The position numbers were made by a program, and so were the translations under genes. 10,638 nt of DNA from an uncultured Lachnospiraceae bacterium (lineage in GTDB: Bacteria; Bacillota; Clostridia; Lachnospirales; Lachnospiraceae). Positions 1 to 7,600 of the stretch are shown piece by piece. Numbering within the stretch: position 1 is the stretch's first letter; each line of letters starts with the position of its first letter. The notes beneath the pieces were generated by a model. It saw only the letters and a list, made by a program, of their open reading frames with translations. It was not told the origin of the DNA and did no database searches. The stretch is taken from positions 1 through 10,638 of the forward strand of contig CADBNQ010000113.1 of assembly GCA_902796045.1 (NCBI GenBank), written 5' to 3'.

Positions 1-1
1 G

Positions 2-325
2 GTGGAAGGCCTGGAAAACGGCCTGAACCTCCAGGACTACGTCTACCAGAACCTGAACATGTTCTCCGACGAAGCAAAGGACACGGAATTCATCATCGAC
101 AGAAAGTACGTCTCCTTAATCATCGACTTCTTCGGCAAACACGTTACCTTCCACGAAAAAGGAGACGACAAAGTCTCCTGCCGCCTCAAGGTCAGCACCA
201 TGGCCATGAAACACTGGGCAGTGGAACACGCCAACATCGTCCGGGTCATCTCCCCGGAACCCCTGGTCGAAGAAATCCGGGAAGAAATCCGGAAGGCGAT
301 GGAGTTATATGATGTCCAACTGTAA
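2..325 (+). CDS. WYL-domain transcriptional regulator, C-terminal part (5' end outside window)
   Basis: The reading frame is open from the first bases, so the visible 107 residues are the end of a longer protein; the GTG at position 2 is most likely an internal valine codon. The residues resemble the C-terminal half of WYL regulators: a short beta-rich segment with 'IDRKY' and 'FFGKHVTFHEKG', then the WCX-type ending 'MKHWAVEHANIVRVISPEPL' and a final helix (EEIREEIRKAMEL). In full-length family members (about 300 residues) an N-terminal winged helix-turn-helix binds DNA and the WYL domain senses a ligand, often a nucleic acid or nucleotide. Such regulators control BREX (BrxR) and CBASS (CapW) loci, which suits this defence-rich setting, but the control target here is not shown. 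Codons end mostly in C (GAC, TAC, ATC, TTC), unlike the genes that follow. The gene ends 22 bases before the next ribosome site-bearing ATG. Confidence 0.72.
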   Translation: MEGLENGLNLQDYVYQNLNMFSDEAKDTEFIIDRKYVSLIIDFFGKHVTFHEKGDDKVSCRLKVSTMAMKHWAVEHANIVRVISPEPLVEEIREEIRKAMELYDVQL

Positions 326-347
326 TGAAAAGCAAAGGTGACACTTG

Positions 348-446
348 ATGAGTATAAAGTACCAACCGGAATTGTTTGATCATTATCTCAAAGAAAATGG
401 ACGAATGGGCAGGGTTCCCGGATCTGATGTGGGATCTTGGCTTTGA
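348..446 (+). other. Short ORF with good ribosome site: probable 5' end of the frameshifted next gene
   Basis: ATG 348 follows AAAGGTGA (335-341) at a normal distance and opens a 32-codon frame, 'MSIKYQPELFDHYLKENG...', ending at TGA 444-446. The following gene in the +1 frame lacks any ribosome site at its TTG 376 or ATG 397. Removing one A from the AAAA run at 394-397 would join the two frames into a continuous 'FDHYLKEMDEWAGFPDLMW'. The likeliest reading is that this is the true start of the 376-699 protein, split by a one-base insertion, slippage or a sequencing error. Confidence 0.5.
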
Positions 447-699
447 GATGGATTGCGAACACAGCTTTGATGAGTATCGTAAAAACAGCACGTTGAAACT
501 GAAAGAGGCAAATTCGGAGAGAGAAAGAAAACGCAATATCCTCTATCTCCTGGAACATGCGGATTTACAGATCGTTGGCAACTATCTGTTCTCACATTGG
601 CGATATTACACACACTGGGCTTATAGTTATGATGAATATGATGTGGATTTTCTAAGACGAATAATTACAATACTAAAAGAAAAATATATAGGCGTGTGA
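376..699 (+). CDS. Hypothetical small protein, probably frameshifted at its 5' end
   Basis: I do not recognise this family. The frame read from TTG 376 gives 107 residues; from ATG 397 it gives 100. Neither start has a convincing ribosome site, while ATG 348 in another frame does, so the gene may really start at 348 with a one-base shift around 394-397. The protein is rich in aromatic residues (FPDLMWDLGFEMDC near residues 13-26; the SHWRYYTHWAYSYDEYD stretch near 73-89) with a charged helical middle (KLKEANSERERKRNILYLLE) and no membrane segment or signal peptide. It lies just after the WYL regulator and could be cotranscribed with it. Its last 40 codons are AT-rich. A weak GGCGT/ACGCC hairpin (691-706) overlaps the stop but has no T tract, so I do not call it a terminator. 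It could be a functional short gene, a pseudogene or an expressed frameshift product. Confidence 0.5.
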   Translation: MIIISKKMDEWAGFPDLMWDLGFEMDCEHSFDEYRKNSTLKLKEANSERERKRNILYLLEHADLQIVGNYLFSHWRYYTHWAYSYDEYDVDFLRRIITILKEKYIGV

Positions 700-781
700 G
701 AACGCCCGTATACAAGGGAAAGTAAATATGGGCAATATTTTTGGGGAATAGACGATTGAAAGACTTTTTCTGTAGAAGGGT

Positions 782-810
782 TTGTTACGGACGGGACTTG
801 GCAGTATAGA
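782..810 (+). promoter_or_regulatory. Candidate sigma-A promoter upstream of the 847-1353 gene
   Basis: TTGTTA (782-787) and TATAGA (805-810) are separated by 17 bases; each hexamer matches four of six consensus positions. The site lies 37 bases before the start codon in a 147-base gap, with AAAGGAGT (834-840) as the ribosome site. Moderate match, no experimental support. Confidence 0.35.
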
Positions 811-846
811 GTAAGGACTGTGAGATGAACGGAAAGGAGTTCACAG

Positions 847-1353
847 ATGGACATAGAGGAAAACGTCTTTGATCATATCCTGTATGAATTCTATATGTAT
901 CTGCGTGCTTCAGTTTCCCGTGCCGATAATCAGTTTGTGAATAATCTACTGGTTGACAGCCGGGAGGTACATCTGCGGAATCTGGTTCTGTTTTTCAGCG
1001 AAAAGAAGGAAAGCAATATCCATTATTCCACGTATATCAATGTGGCGCTTCCGGATGCAGTTGATCGGAAAACACACAATGAAATACAGAAGGTCTTGAG
1101 CAATGCAACTTGCCATCTGCTGGCAGGAAGAATGGAATCCGGTTTCAAGCGGAAAACAGTGAAAGCAGAAACAGATATTTTTCCTAGGATGCGCCGCCTG
1201 ATCAGGAGATTTGTTCAGGAGATGAATAGGTATCCGCGGCCAGAATATACGGAGTTGTGGAAGGATCCGGAGATTCAGGGCAGGGCGGAGGAGATCCTGG
1301 GACTGACGCAGGAGCTGGAGTGGGTTGTGCTGGAACCTGTTACGACAGAGTGA
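847..1353 (+). CDS. Hypothetical protein, possible HEPN-like helical protein
   Basis: This 168-residue protein is not one I can name. ATG 847 is well supported by AAAGGAGT six bases upstream. The N-terminal half is helical: residues 8-25 (FDHILYEFYMYLRASVSR), then 'NNLLVDSREVHLRNLVLFF' at residues 32-50. The H42-x-R44-N45-L-x-x-F49-F50 pattern recalls uncharacterised HEPN-like proteins that carry 'HaRNLidFF' in their second helix; that is a resemblance from memory, and no clear RNase Rx4-6H motif in canonical context can be claimed. The rest has a basic helix (MRRLIRRFVQEMNRY) and a glutamate-rich end. There is no signal peptide or membrane segment. It appears to be its own transcription unit: candidate promoter at 782-810 and probable terminator at 1416-1451. 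Confidence 0.75.
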   Translation: MDIEENVFDHILYEFYMYLRASVSRADNQFVNNLLVDSREVHLRNLVLFFSEKKESNIHYSTYINVALPDAVDRKTHNEIQKVLSNATCHLLAGRMESGFKRKTVKAETDIFPRMRRLIRRFVQEMNRYPRPEYTELWKDPEIQGRAEEILGLTQELEWVVLEPVTTE

Positions 1354-1365
1354 AAATATCGTACT

Positions 1366-1406
1366 ATCCGCATTGAAGCCTTGCAAAAATAGAAATTGAT
1401 GCGGAT
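1366..1406. repeat. Inverted repeat, 8-base perfect arms
   Basis: ATCCGCAT (1366-1373) is exactly complementary to ATGCGGAT (1399-1406), and three more pairs (two of them G-T wobble) extend the stem inward, leaving a loop of about 18 bases. It starts 13 bases after the stop of the 847-1353 gene. No T tract follows directly, so alone it is not a terminator. It could be a 3' RNA hairpin or a protein binding site. Confidence 0.4.
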
Positions 1407-1415
1407 TGAGCTACA

Positions 1416-1451
1416 AAGCTTGGAAAGATGTTTTTTTCGGGCTTGCTTTTT
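1416..1451 (+). terminator. Probable intrinsic terminator after the 847-1353 gene
   Basis: Bases 1416-1428 (AAGCTTGGAAAGA) pair with 1432-1444 (TTTTTTCGGGCTT) to give 13 consecutive pairs, four of them G-T wobble, around a three-base loop (1429-1431). After two bases (GC) comes TTTTT (1447-1451). The stem is AT-rich and so weaker than a classical one. Placement supports it: it sits between a stop codon and the next promoter, whose -35 begins at 1455. Confidence 0.5.
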
Positions 1452-1454
1452 GAG

Positions 1455-1483
1455 TTGTGACGGCTGGTATGAAATGATATAAT
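1455..1483 (+). promoter_or_regulatory. Strong sigma-A promoter with extended -10
   Basis: TTGTGA (1455-1460), a 17-base spacer, and a perfect TATAAT (1478-1483) preceded by TG at 1475-1476 (the extended -10 TGN). Transcription would begin near 1490 and leave a leader of about 75 bases before ATG 1564, which has AAGGGAGAG (1549-1557) as its ribosome site. This is the best promoter in the window and should serve 1564-2040, 2048-2413 and perhaps the nuclease gene after them. Confidence 0.75.
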
Positions 1484-1563
1484 TATACGAAAATTGCCGC
1501 TTTACGCAAACAAACGGGGAAAAACAATATAACAAACCAATTGTTCTGAAGGGAGAGAAGACG

Positions 1564-2040
1564 ATGGCTAAGCGTTTGATCGAAGATATCAGAGTCGGTG
1601 AATCTGCTGGCGGTATTGCTTGTGGCCCGGTCGGTGGCAGCATTGTTGTTGAAATGATGATTCGCAACACCGAGGACAATTCTGTCAGCTATCACCAGAT
1701 TGTCGAAACAGAAGGAATGCCGACGCTTTTGGAAGCGGAAGAAAGTCTGTTCGATATTCTGATCGAGGAGGATTTCGAGGACAAGCAGGCTTGGGCAAAA
1801 GTGGAGGAAGCGCAAATCGGCGGATATTGCGGGTATAGTGAGTTCTATGATGATGTAAAAAATCAGGAAGCCTTTGATGAAGAAGATGCTCCACTCTGGA
1901 AGCTTTTGGTCTTCTTTACCCGGGCCAGTTGGGAAGCAATTGAAAAGATGAAGCCACAGTTTATAGGCAAGGCTTTGGAAGATATCGATGTTCCGGTATG
2001 TGATGTGGAACAGGAATACCTTGACGATCAAGAGGAATAA
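1564..2040 (+). CDS. Hypothetical highly acidic protein
   Basis: The 158-residue product is unrecognised. By hand count it has about 39 Asp/Glu against 12 Lys/Arg, a net charge near -27, with acidic patches at 'LIEEDFED', 'FDEED' and the C-terminal 'YLDDQEE'. The N-terminal 50 residues look beta-rich with glycine turns (GESAGGIACGPVGGS, VVEMMI, SVSYHQIV); the rest alternates acidic helices with one hydrophobic segment (WKLLVFFTRASWEAI) that is too short and charged to be a membrane span. No signal peptide. ATG 1564 has a good ribosome site and a strong promoter 80 bases upstream. The next gene begins seven bases after the stop, so the two are almost certainly cotranscribed. Such charge is seen in DNA-mimic inhibitors and in immunity proteins, but nothing here identifies it as either. 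Confidence 0.8.
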   Translation: MAKRLIEDIRVGESAGGIACGPVGGSIVVEMMIRNTEDNSVSYHQIVETEGMPTLLEAEESLFDILIEEDFEDKQAWAKVEEAQIGGYCGYSEFYDDVKNQEAFDEEDAPLWKLLVFFTRASWEAIEKMKPQFIGKALEDIDVPVCDVEQEYLDDQEE

Positions 2041-2047
2041 TGACGGT

Positions 2048-2413
2048 ATGAAAACATATACTTTTCCATATGGCGGTTCCTTTGGCAATGGCGATAGCTG
2101 GGATAATACGATCGATGTTGAATTGACAAATAAGGATGCTGCTCGCCTGGAAGAATCTGCTCATAAAGAACCTAGGTGGCGCTTAGATGAGGATCCTGAG
2201 ATTGATGATATTTACGATAAGGTTTATAAAGCTGCTTACAAACAGGAAATCAAAAACATTCCGGACTTCATTCTCGATGAATTGCGCCGGGATTATGACA
2301 AAGGCAGTAAACGAGTGTCCAATTTGAAGCTGGCTAAAGAGTATTTGGAGGATACATCTATTCATGTGAGTTATCCGGAAAAATTACAGGAGCTCGATGA
2401 AGAGAACGATTAA
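2048..2413 (+). CDS. Hypothetical acidic protein, second gene of a pair
   Basis: I place the start at ATG 2048 (121 residues): AGAGGA (2031-2036) lies upstream at a workable distance and this start leaves the preceding gene intact. The same frame is open back to 1988, but that start would overlap the previous gene by 53 bases and lacks a ribosome site. The protein is unrecognised. It opens with 'MKTYTFPYGGSFGNGDSW', followed by 'IDVELTNKDAARLEESA' and 'EIDDIYDKVYKAAYKQE', a pattern I associate with uncharacterised small clostridial proteins, and ends with a charged helix (LQELDEEND). Net charge is about -12 by hand count. No membrane segment or signal. It probably forms a functional unit with the acidic protein before it, and read-through into the nuclease gene 73 bases later is possible. 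Confidence 0.8.
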   Translation: MKTYTFPYGGSFGNGDSWDNTIDVELTNKDAARLEESAHKEPRWRLDEDPEIDDIYDKVYKAAYKQEIKNIPDFILDELRRDYDKGSKRVSNLKLAKEYLEDTSIHVSYPEKLQELDEEND

Positions 2414-2486
2414 GTAAAAATAATCTGAATAATGGCGATAGAACCGGCAATATCTGTCGGAAAATCGGAAAGACGAGGGGAATATC

Positions 2487-4490
2487 ATGAGCAAGATTAC
2501 GGGTAAAGAGTATCCGCTTAATAAGATTTTTTGTTCTGATTTTGAGTATCATATACCCGTGTATCAGCGGCCGTATGCGTGGACGGAAGAAGAAACAGGG
2601 ACACTATTTGATGACCTGTTTGATTTTTATTCCACTCGCTCTTCTGAAAACTATTTTCTTGGTAGCATCGTGATGATCAAGGATGACGGTTCAATCCATG
2701 CGGACGTAATTGATGGGCAGCAACGTCTGACGACCTTGTCTATTCTGTTTGCCGTAATGGCAGAGAGGTTTACAGGCCAGAGAAAAACCTCTTGCATGAA
2801 CAGACTCCAGGAGCCTGGGGATGAACTTGCTGGCATAAAAGCACAACCCCGGCTATTTTTGCGCGATTGGGATCAGCCGTTTTTCAATGAGTATGTTCAG
2901 AATGTCAGGCTGGAAGAAATGTTTGCCATTGATCCGGTAACGCTGGATACGGATTCAAAACGGCATATTCGGGAAAATGCGAAATTGTTAAAAAAGGCAG
3001 TTCAGGATAATTTCAACTCTGAAGATGAATTATTGCTCTTCTGCAAATTCTTGTTGAATCAGTGCTATCTTGTGGGCGTTTCTACTGACAATCAGGCGTC
3101 TGCGTTCAGGATTTTCTCGGTCATGAACAGCCGTGGTCTGGATCTTCTGCCGATTGATATTATCAAGTCCGAAACGATTGGTAAGATAGTATCTGCGCAA
3201 CAGCAACAATATACGGATATATGGGAAGAACTTGAAAATGAGACCGGGCGGGATGGCTTTAATGAAGTTTTTACTCATACGAAGATGATTTTTTCCAAAG
3301 AAAGACCAAAGAAGAATCTGTTGGATGAATTCAGGGAATACGTATCGTCCAAGCTGGATCCGAAGGTGCTGATCGATGACTATCTGGCTCCTTATTCTCA
3401 GGCTTATATTCAATTGAGGAACTGTGAATACACGTCAACACAGAATGCAGATGAGATCAATCAATGCCTGTATTGGCTGAATAAAACCAATAATTATGAC
3501 TGGATGCCTCCTGCAATCAAATTCTATTCTTTGTATCATAATGATTCTCAGTATATGCTTTGGTTCCTACAGAAGCTCGAGAGACTAGCGTCCTACTTGT
3601 TGGCAACGGGAAGAGATGTTAATCAGCGTATGGATCGCTATAAGTGGATTCTTGTAGAACTTGAAAACCGCACGGCAAATGGTAGCCATGATCCGCTGGT
3701 CACAATAGAGCTGACTGAATGGGAGAAGAAAGCATTCATAGAGGCATTAAGCGGAGAGGTTTATTCGATGCCTGCTATGAGGAGAAACTATATTATTCAA
3801 AGGCTTGATTCTTTTGTCAGTGACGGGGGAGCCTCATACAATGTGAAATTGTTCACCATCGAGCACGTGCTGCCGCAGAACCCACGTGATGACGGCGAAT
3901 GGGTTCAGCTGTGGCCGGATGTAAATCAGCGCAGGTATTGGCTGAACAGAGTGGCCAATTTGGTTCCGCTAACAAGGCAGAGGAATTCAGCTGCTCAGAA
4001 CTATGATTTTGCGGTTAAAAAAGAGAAATACTTCCAGTCAAAGAATGGAACATCATCATATACGCTGACGACGCAGGTGTTGACCCAGGATACATGGACG
4101 CCCGAAGTGGTTGAACAGAGGCAGGCATACCTTCTGAGCATATTCAAAGACAGGTGGGCGTTATATGCCGAGGAGAAGGAAGAAAACCAGGAATGGTATC
4201 TTGCTGGTCGGGGAAGTAATGCGAAGGCTTACATATTTGAGGGAGAGAAAATCAGAGTCCTGACTGGCAGTGTTATTGCTCCGACTATCACTGAAGGATT
4301 GCAGATTGGGTACTATGATCTGAGGCAAAAATTGTTTGACACAGGGGTCATCGTCAATGATGTGTTTGTCAAGGATTATGAGTTTGATAGCGTTTCCGCG
4401 GCAGCAGCTGTGATCCTGGGCCGTTCAGCAAACGGAAGAAAAGAATGGTTGAAGCTGGACGGGAGGAATGTATCACAGGTCGTACCGTAA
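2487..4490 (+). CDS. GmrSD-family type IV restriction protein (DUF262 + DUF1524 HNH) with C-terminal DUF4357
   Basis: Product of 667 residues. The N-terminal DUF262 (GmrS-like, ParB/Srx-type NTPase) domain shows 'IPVYQRPYAW' at residues 23-32 and the nucleotide-binding 'DGQQRLTT' at 76-83, then 'SAFRIFSVMNSRGLDL'. The DUF1524 (GmrD-like) HNH nuclease domain shows 'IEHVLPQNP' with His460 and downstream Asn491 ('RVANLVPL') and Asn500. After about residue 570 comes a DUF4357 module: 'AKAYIFEGEKIRVLTGS', then 'DYEFDSVSAAAAVILGRSANG' (about 628-648) and 'EWLKLDG'. Both catalytic signatures look intact. Family knowledge: GmrSD enzymes use nucleotides and cut DNA carrying glucosylated hydroxymethylcytosine or related modifications; BrxU is a homologue that works beside BREX. 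The substrate here is unknown. ATG 2487 is preceded by GAGGGG (2475-2480). The next operon has its own promoter 25 bases after the stop. Confidence 0.9.
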   Translation: MSKITGKEYPLNKIFCSDFEYHIPVYQRPYAWTEEETGTLFDDLFDFYSTRSSENYFLGSIVMIKDDGSIHADVIDGQQRLTTLSILFAVMAERFTGQRKTSCMNRLQEPGDELAGIKAQPRLFLRDWDQPFFNEYVQNVRLEEMFAIDPVTLDTDSKRHIRENAKLLKKAVQDNFNSEDELLLFCKFLLNQCYLVGVSTDNQASAFRIFSVMNSRGLDLLPIDIIKSETIGKIVSAQQQQYTDIWEELENETGRDGFNEVFTHTKMIFSKERPKKNLLDEFREYVSSKLDPKVLIDDYLAPYSQAYIQLRNCEYTSTQNADEINQCLYWLNKTNNYDWMPPAIKFYSLYHNDSQYMLWFLQKLERLASYLLATGRDVNQRMDRYKWILVELENRTANGSHDPLVTIELTEWEKKAFIEALSGEVYSMPAMRRNYIIQRLDSFVSDGGASYNVKLFTIEHVLPQNPRDDGEWVQLWPDVNQRRYWLNRVANLVPLTRQRNSAAQNYDFAVKKEKYFQSKNGTSSYTLTTQVLTQDTWTPEVVEQRQAYLLSIFKDRWALYAEEKEENQEWYLAGRGSNAKAYIFEGEKIRVLTGSVIAPTITEGLQIGYYDLRQKLFDTGVIVNDVFVKDYEFDSVSAAAAVILGRSANGRKEWLKLDGRNVSQVVP

Positions 4491-4514
4491 GTGCGTGTAA
4501 TGAGAACAGAAACG

Positions 4515-4543
4515 TGGACAATCCTGACCTGGAATGGTAAAAT
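4515..4543 (+). promoter_or_regulatory. Sigma-A promoter of the DUF499-DUF3780-DUF1156 operon
   Basis: TGGACA (4515-4520) and TAAAAT (4538-4543) are 17 bases apart, each matching five of six consensus positions, and TGG directly before the -10 supplies an extended -10 element. Transcription would start near 4550, leaving a leader of about 55 bases. It is the only good promoter in the 113-base gap between the nuclease and ATPase genes and implies that the three-gene operon can be expressed separately from the nuclease. Confidence 0.6.
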
Positions 4544-4592
4544 ACTAGGATATTAAACTCGGCATCCAAATCTTTTGAATTGCATATTGTCG

Positions 4593-4600
4593 AAGGAGGA
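4593..4600 (+). promoter_or_regulatory. Strong ribosome binding site that fixes the ATPase start
   Basis: AAGGAGGA is a near-complete anti-16S match. It is six bases from ATG 4607 and three from ATG 4604, so 4607 is the better-spaced start. It rules out the upstream in-frame TTG 4580, which would place this motif inside the coding sequence. Confidence 0.8.
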
Positions 4601-4606
4601 ACCATG

Positions 4607-7600
4607 ATGAAAACTGTTGCCCAACTCTGCAAACCGCGGGAGAACGTATTTGTGGATACCACACGGGATGACGTCCTGAATCTGAGCGATTTGGTGGAAG
4701 GACGCATCGATGCCACCAAGTTTTTCGATGAAAACTTTAAAACGCGTGGCATGGATATTCTGTTCAATACAGCGTTCAATCGTTTTGAAGGGAAATCGGC
4801 AACGGGTGTGATCCGGTTGACCCAGGCTATGGGCGGCGGTAAAACGCATAATATGCTGGCGCTGGCGTTACTGGCCCAGAGCCCTGCGTTGCGCAAGAAA
4901 GTGATGGGTGTATCACATGATAGCGTTGGCGGAGTGAAGGTCATAGCATTTTCTGGTCGTGAAAGCGATGCGAAATATGGTATCTGGGGAAGTTTGGCAG
5001 AACAGTTGGGCAAAAAGGATCTCTTCTCCGGTTATTACTCACCGCTTCAGGCACCGGGTGAGAGCGCATGGATCAATTTGCTTCAAGGGCAGAAGATCTT
5101 GATTCTTCTCGATGAACTTCCTCCTTATCTCGAGAATGCGCTTTCCATACAGATTGGCAATTCGGATTTGTGCAAGGTTACCATTACGGCCCTTTCTAAT
5201 CTGTTTAGCGCGTTGGGCAAAGAGCAGCTGTCGAACGTCTGCCTTGTTTTCTCTGATCTGAGGGCAACATATGAATCGGGCAGTGCCATGCTGCAGTCTT
5301 CTTTCAAAGAGCTGGAAAATGAGGCAAGCCGAATCGCGTTGAATATCGAACCTGTGGCGCTGAATTCGGATGAAATTTATGATATTCTCCGTAAGCGCCT
5401 TTTTGACTCCTATCCGTCACATGATGATGATGAAGTCAATGCTGTGGCAGTTGGCTTCAAGGAAGCCGTTGCCAGGACGGGCAAGTCGGGCCTGACGAAT
5501 TATTCTCCGGATAAGGCATATATCGGTGTAAAGGATTCCTATCCCTTCCATCCGTCTATTAAGGATTTGTATGCTCGGTTTAAGGAAAATCAGGGCTTCC
5601 AGCAAACTCGTGGCCTAATCCGACTGATGCGCCAGGTGGTTCGGCAGTTCTATGATAGCAAAACGGCGGACAGCGCTTATCTCATCAATGTGTTTGATCT
5701 GGATCTGAATAATCCGATCATGCTGAACATGGTCAAGGAGATCAAACCATCTCTGGATAATGCGATTAACCATGATATTGCGCAGAAGGGGAAAGCAGTC
5801 GCGGAATATATTGATCAGCAGTATGAAGAAGATTTCAAGTTCCCCTATGCGCAGACTGTGGCGAAATTGCTGCTGGTTTCATCTCTGAATGATACATTGC
5901 TGGGCCTTCAGGGACTGACGGATTCCGAGATTATCGGTTATTTGAGTATGCCGGGTCTGGATATGAACCAGTTCAAGAAGGTGCTGGAAGAAATAAAGAC
6001 CTCCTGCTGGTATCTGAAGATGGATAACCGGGGCCGGTATTATTTCCAGAACACCAAGAATATGGTTGCGGAAATGAATTCCCTGGTGGACAGCTACAGC
6101 AATGAGCAGGCGAAGAAGGAACTGAGAAAGTTCCTGCAGGGCTCTTTTGATCCCAAGCTTAAGAGCTGTTATGAGATCCTGTATGTGATGCCGGCGATCG
6201 ATGAGATCCAGCTGGATATGAATAAGGTTTCCCTGATTATCTATGAACCTTATGAAGGCAGCGGCATGCATCCTGATCTGGCTGCGTTCTATGAGAATGC
6301 GACATTCAAAAACCGGATTCTTTTCCTGACTGGTCAGAGAAGCATTATGAAAAAGCTGTTGGATAACAGCAAACGATTGACAGCAATTCGGACGATTATT
6401 AGCAATATGGAAGCGGAGCATGTTCCGCAGACTGATCAGCAGTATAAAGAGGCACAGGATCAGGAATCCAAAGCTATTACGGCATTGCTTTCGACGATTC
6501 GGGAAACCTTTATCACTATTTATTATCCGACAAAAGCTGGCCTGAACAGTGAAGATTTCAAACTGGAATTCGCGGAAAATAAGTTCAACGGAGAAATTCA
6601 GATCATCAAGACGCTGACTGAAGCGCAGAAATTCCAGGATTATTCTAGCAATGATCAGTTTCTCGAGACTATGTGGAAGAAGGCGGAGGCGCGGCTTTTC
6701 ACCCAGAAGGAGATGACCTGGGCTCAGATCCGGGAACGCGCGGCCACGGAGACGACCTGGCAATGGTATCATCCGGATCAGATGGACCAGCTGAAAAAAT
6801 ACTGCCTGAACCACGATAAGTGGCGTGAAGTTGGAGGCTATCTGCAGAAGGGACCGTTTGAGAAAGAGCCGACAGAGGTTCGCGTTGAGCAGATCAACTA
6901 TGATCCGGAAACAAAAATGTTTACGCTAAAGGTGACTGGCGTTTATGGCAATAAGGTTTATTATGACGTTGGTGCCGTTCCGACGGAAGCGTCCGCTGAA
7001 GTTCCGTCTCCCTTTGCAACTGTAGAAACGGAACTATGGTTCCTGTGCGTGGATAAATCCAAGGATGATCCGCATCCGACAGGTGAGCCGAAGCATTTCT
7101 ATTGCAGTGTGCCCTTCAAGCATGAACAGCGTACATCTGCACATGGAAATGTGATGATGTTTGAATCGCATCCAGGTTTTGAGATCCGGTATACAACAGA
7201 CGGCTCGAATCCAAAGGAATCTGGCGGAAAGTATACTGGAGAGTTTGTAATTCCGAACGGCTGTAAGTATGTGCTTGCTGCGGTCTATAACCATGGGCAC
7301 CTGATCGAGGAAAAGAGCATTGAGATTGAAGAGACAAAGAAGGCGGCCGAAAAGAAGATTGATGATAAAAAGCCTCTGGAATATACGATGAAGCAGATGA
7401 AGAAATGTCCTGATACCGCTTCTTCCTATACGGAGTTTGGAAAACTGCAGTCACTTCCGAATACGTATCTGCGTCATTTCACAGTGACGATCTATGAAAA
7501 GTCTAATGCTGACAACTATATGGAAATCCATACCGCGAAGGTTCCGTATGATGCTTCCAATTTGCAAGCAATGGTGGACCTGATCCGTGAATCAGCCTTT

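Noticed and set aside
691..706. GGCGT/ACGCC hairpin at the end of the 376-699 gene as a terminator
   Set aside because: Only five pairs and no following T tract.
1988..2047. In-frame upstream start for the second acidic protein
   Set aside because: It would overlap the preceding gene by 53 bases and has no ribosome site; ATG 2048 has AGAGGA upstream.
2444..2460. CCGGCA/TGTCGG hairpin before the nuclease gene as a terminator
   Set aside because: Six pairs followed by AAAA rather than T; it may be a leader structure, but nothing supports termination.
2414..2470. A separate promoter for the nuclease gene
   Set aside because: No pair of -35 and -10 hexamers with acceptable spacing could be found by eye; read-through from the 1455 promoter is simpler.
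4580..4606. TTG 4580 as start of the DUF499 ATPase
   Set aside because: The AAGGAGGA ribosome site at 4593-4600 would lie inside the coding sequence; ATG 4607 (or 4604) follows it at proper spacing.
4369..5013. 214-codon open frame on the minus strand
   Set aside because: It is opposite the nuclease end and the ATPase start, spans a promoter and ribosome site on the other strand, and has no recognisable motif.
5879..6814. 311-codon open frame on the minus strand
   Set aside because: It lies wholly opposite the ATPase gene, resembles no family I know, and is explained as a mirror of that gene's codon pattern.
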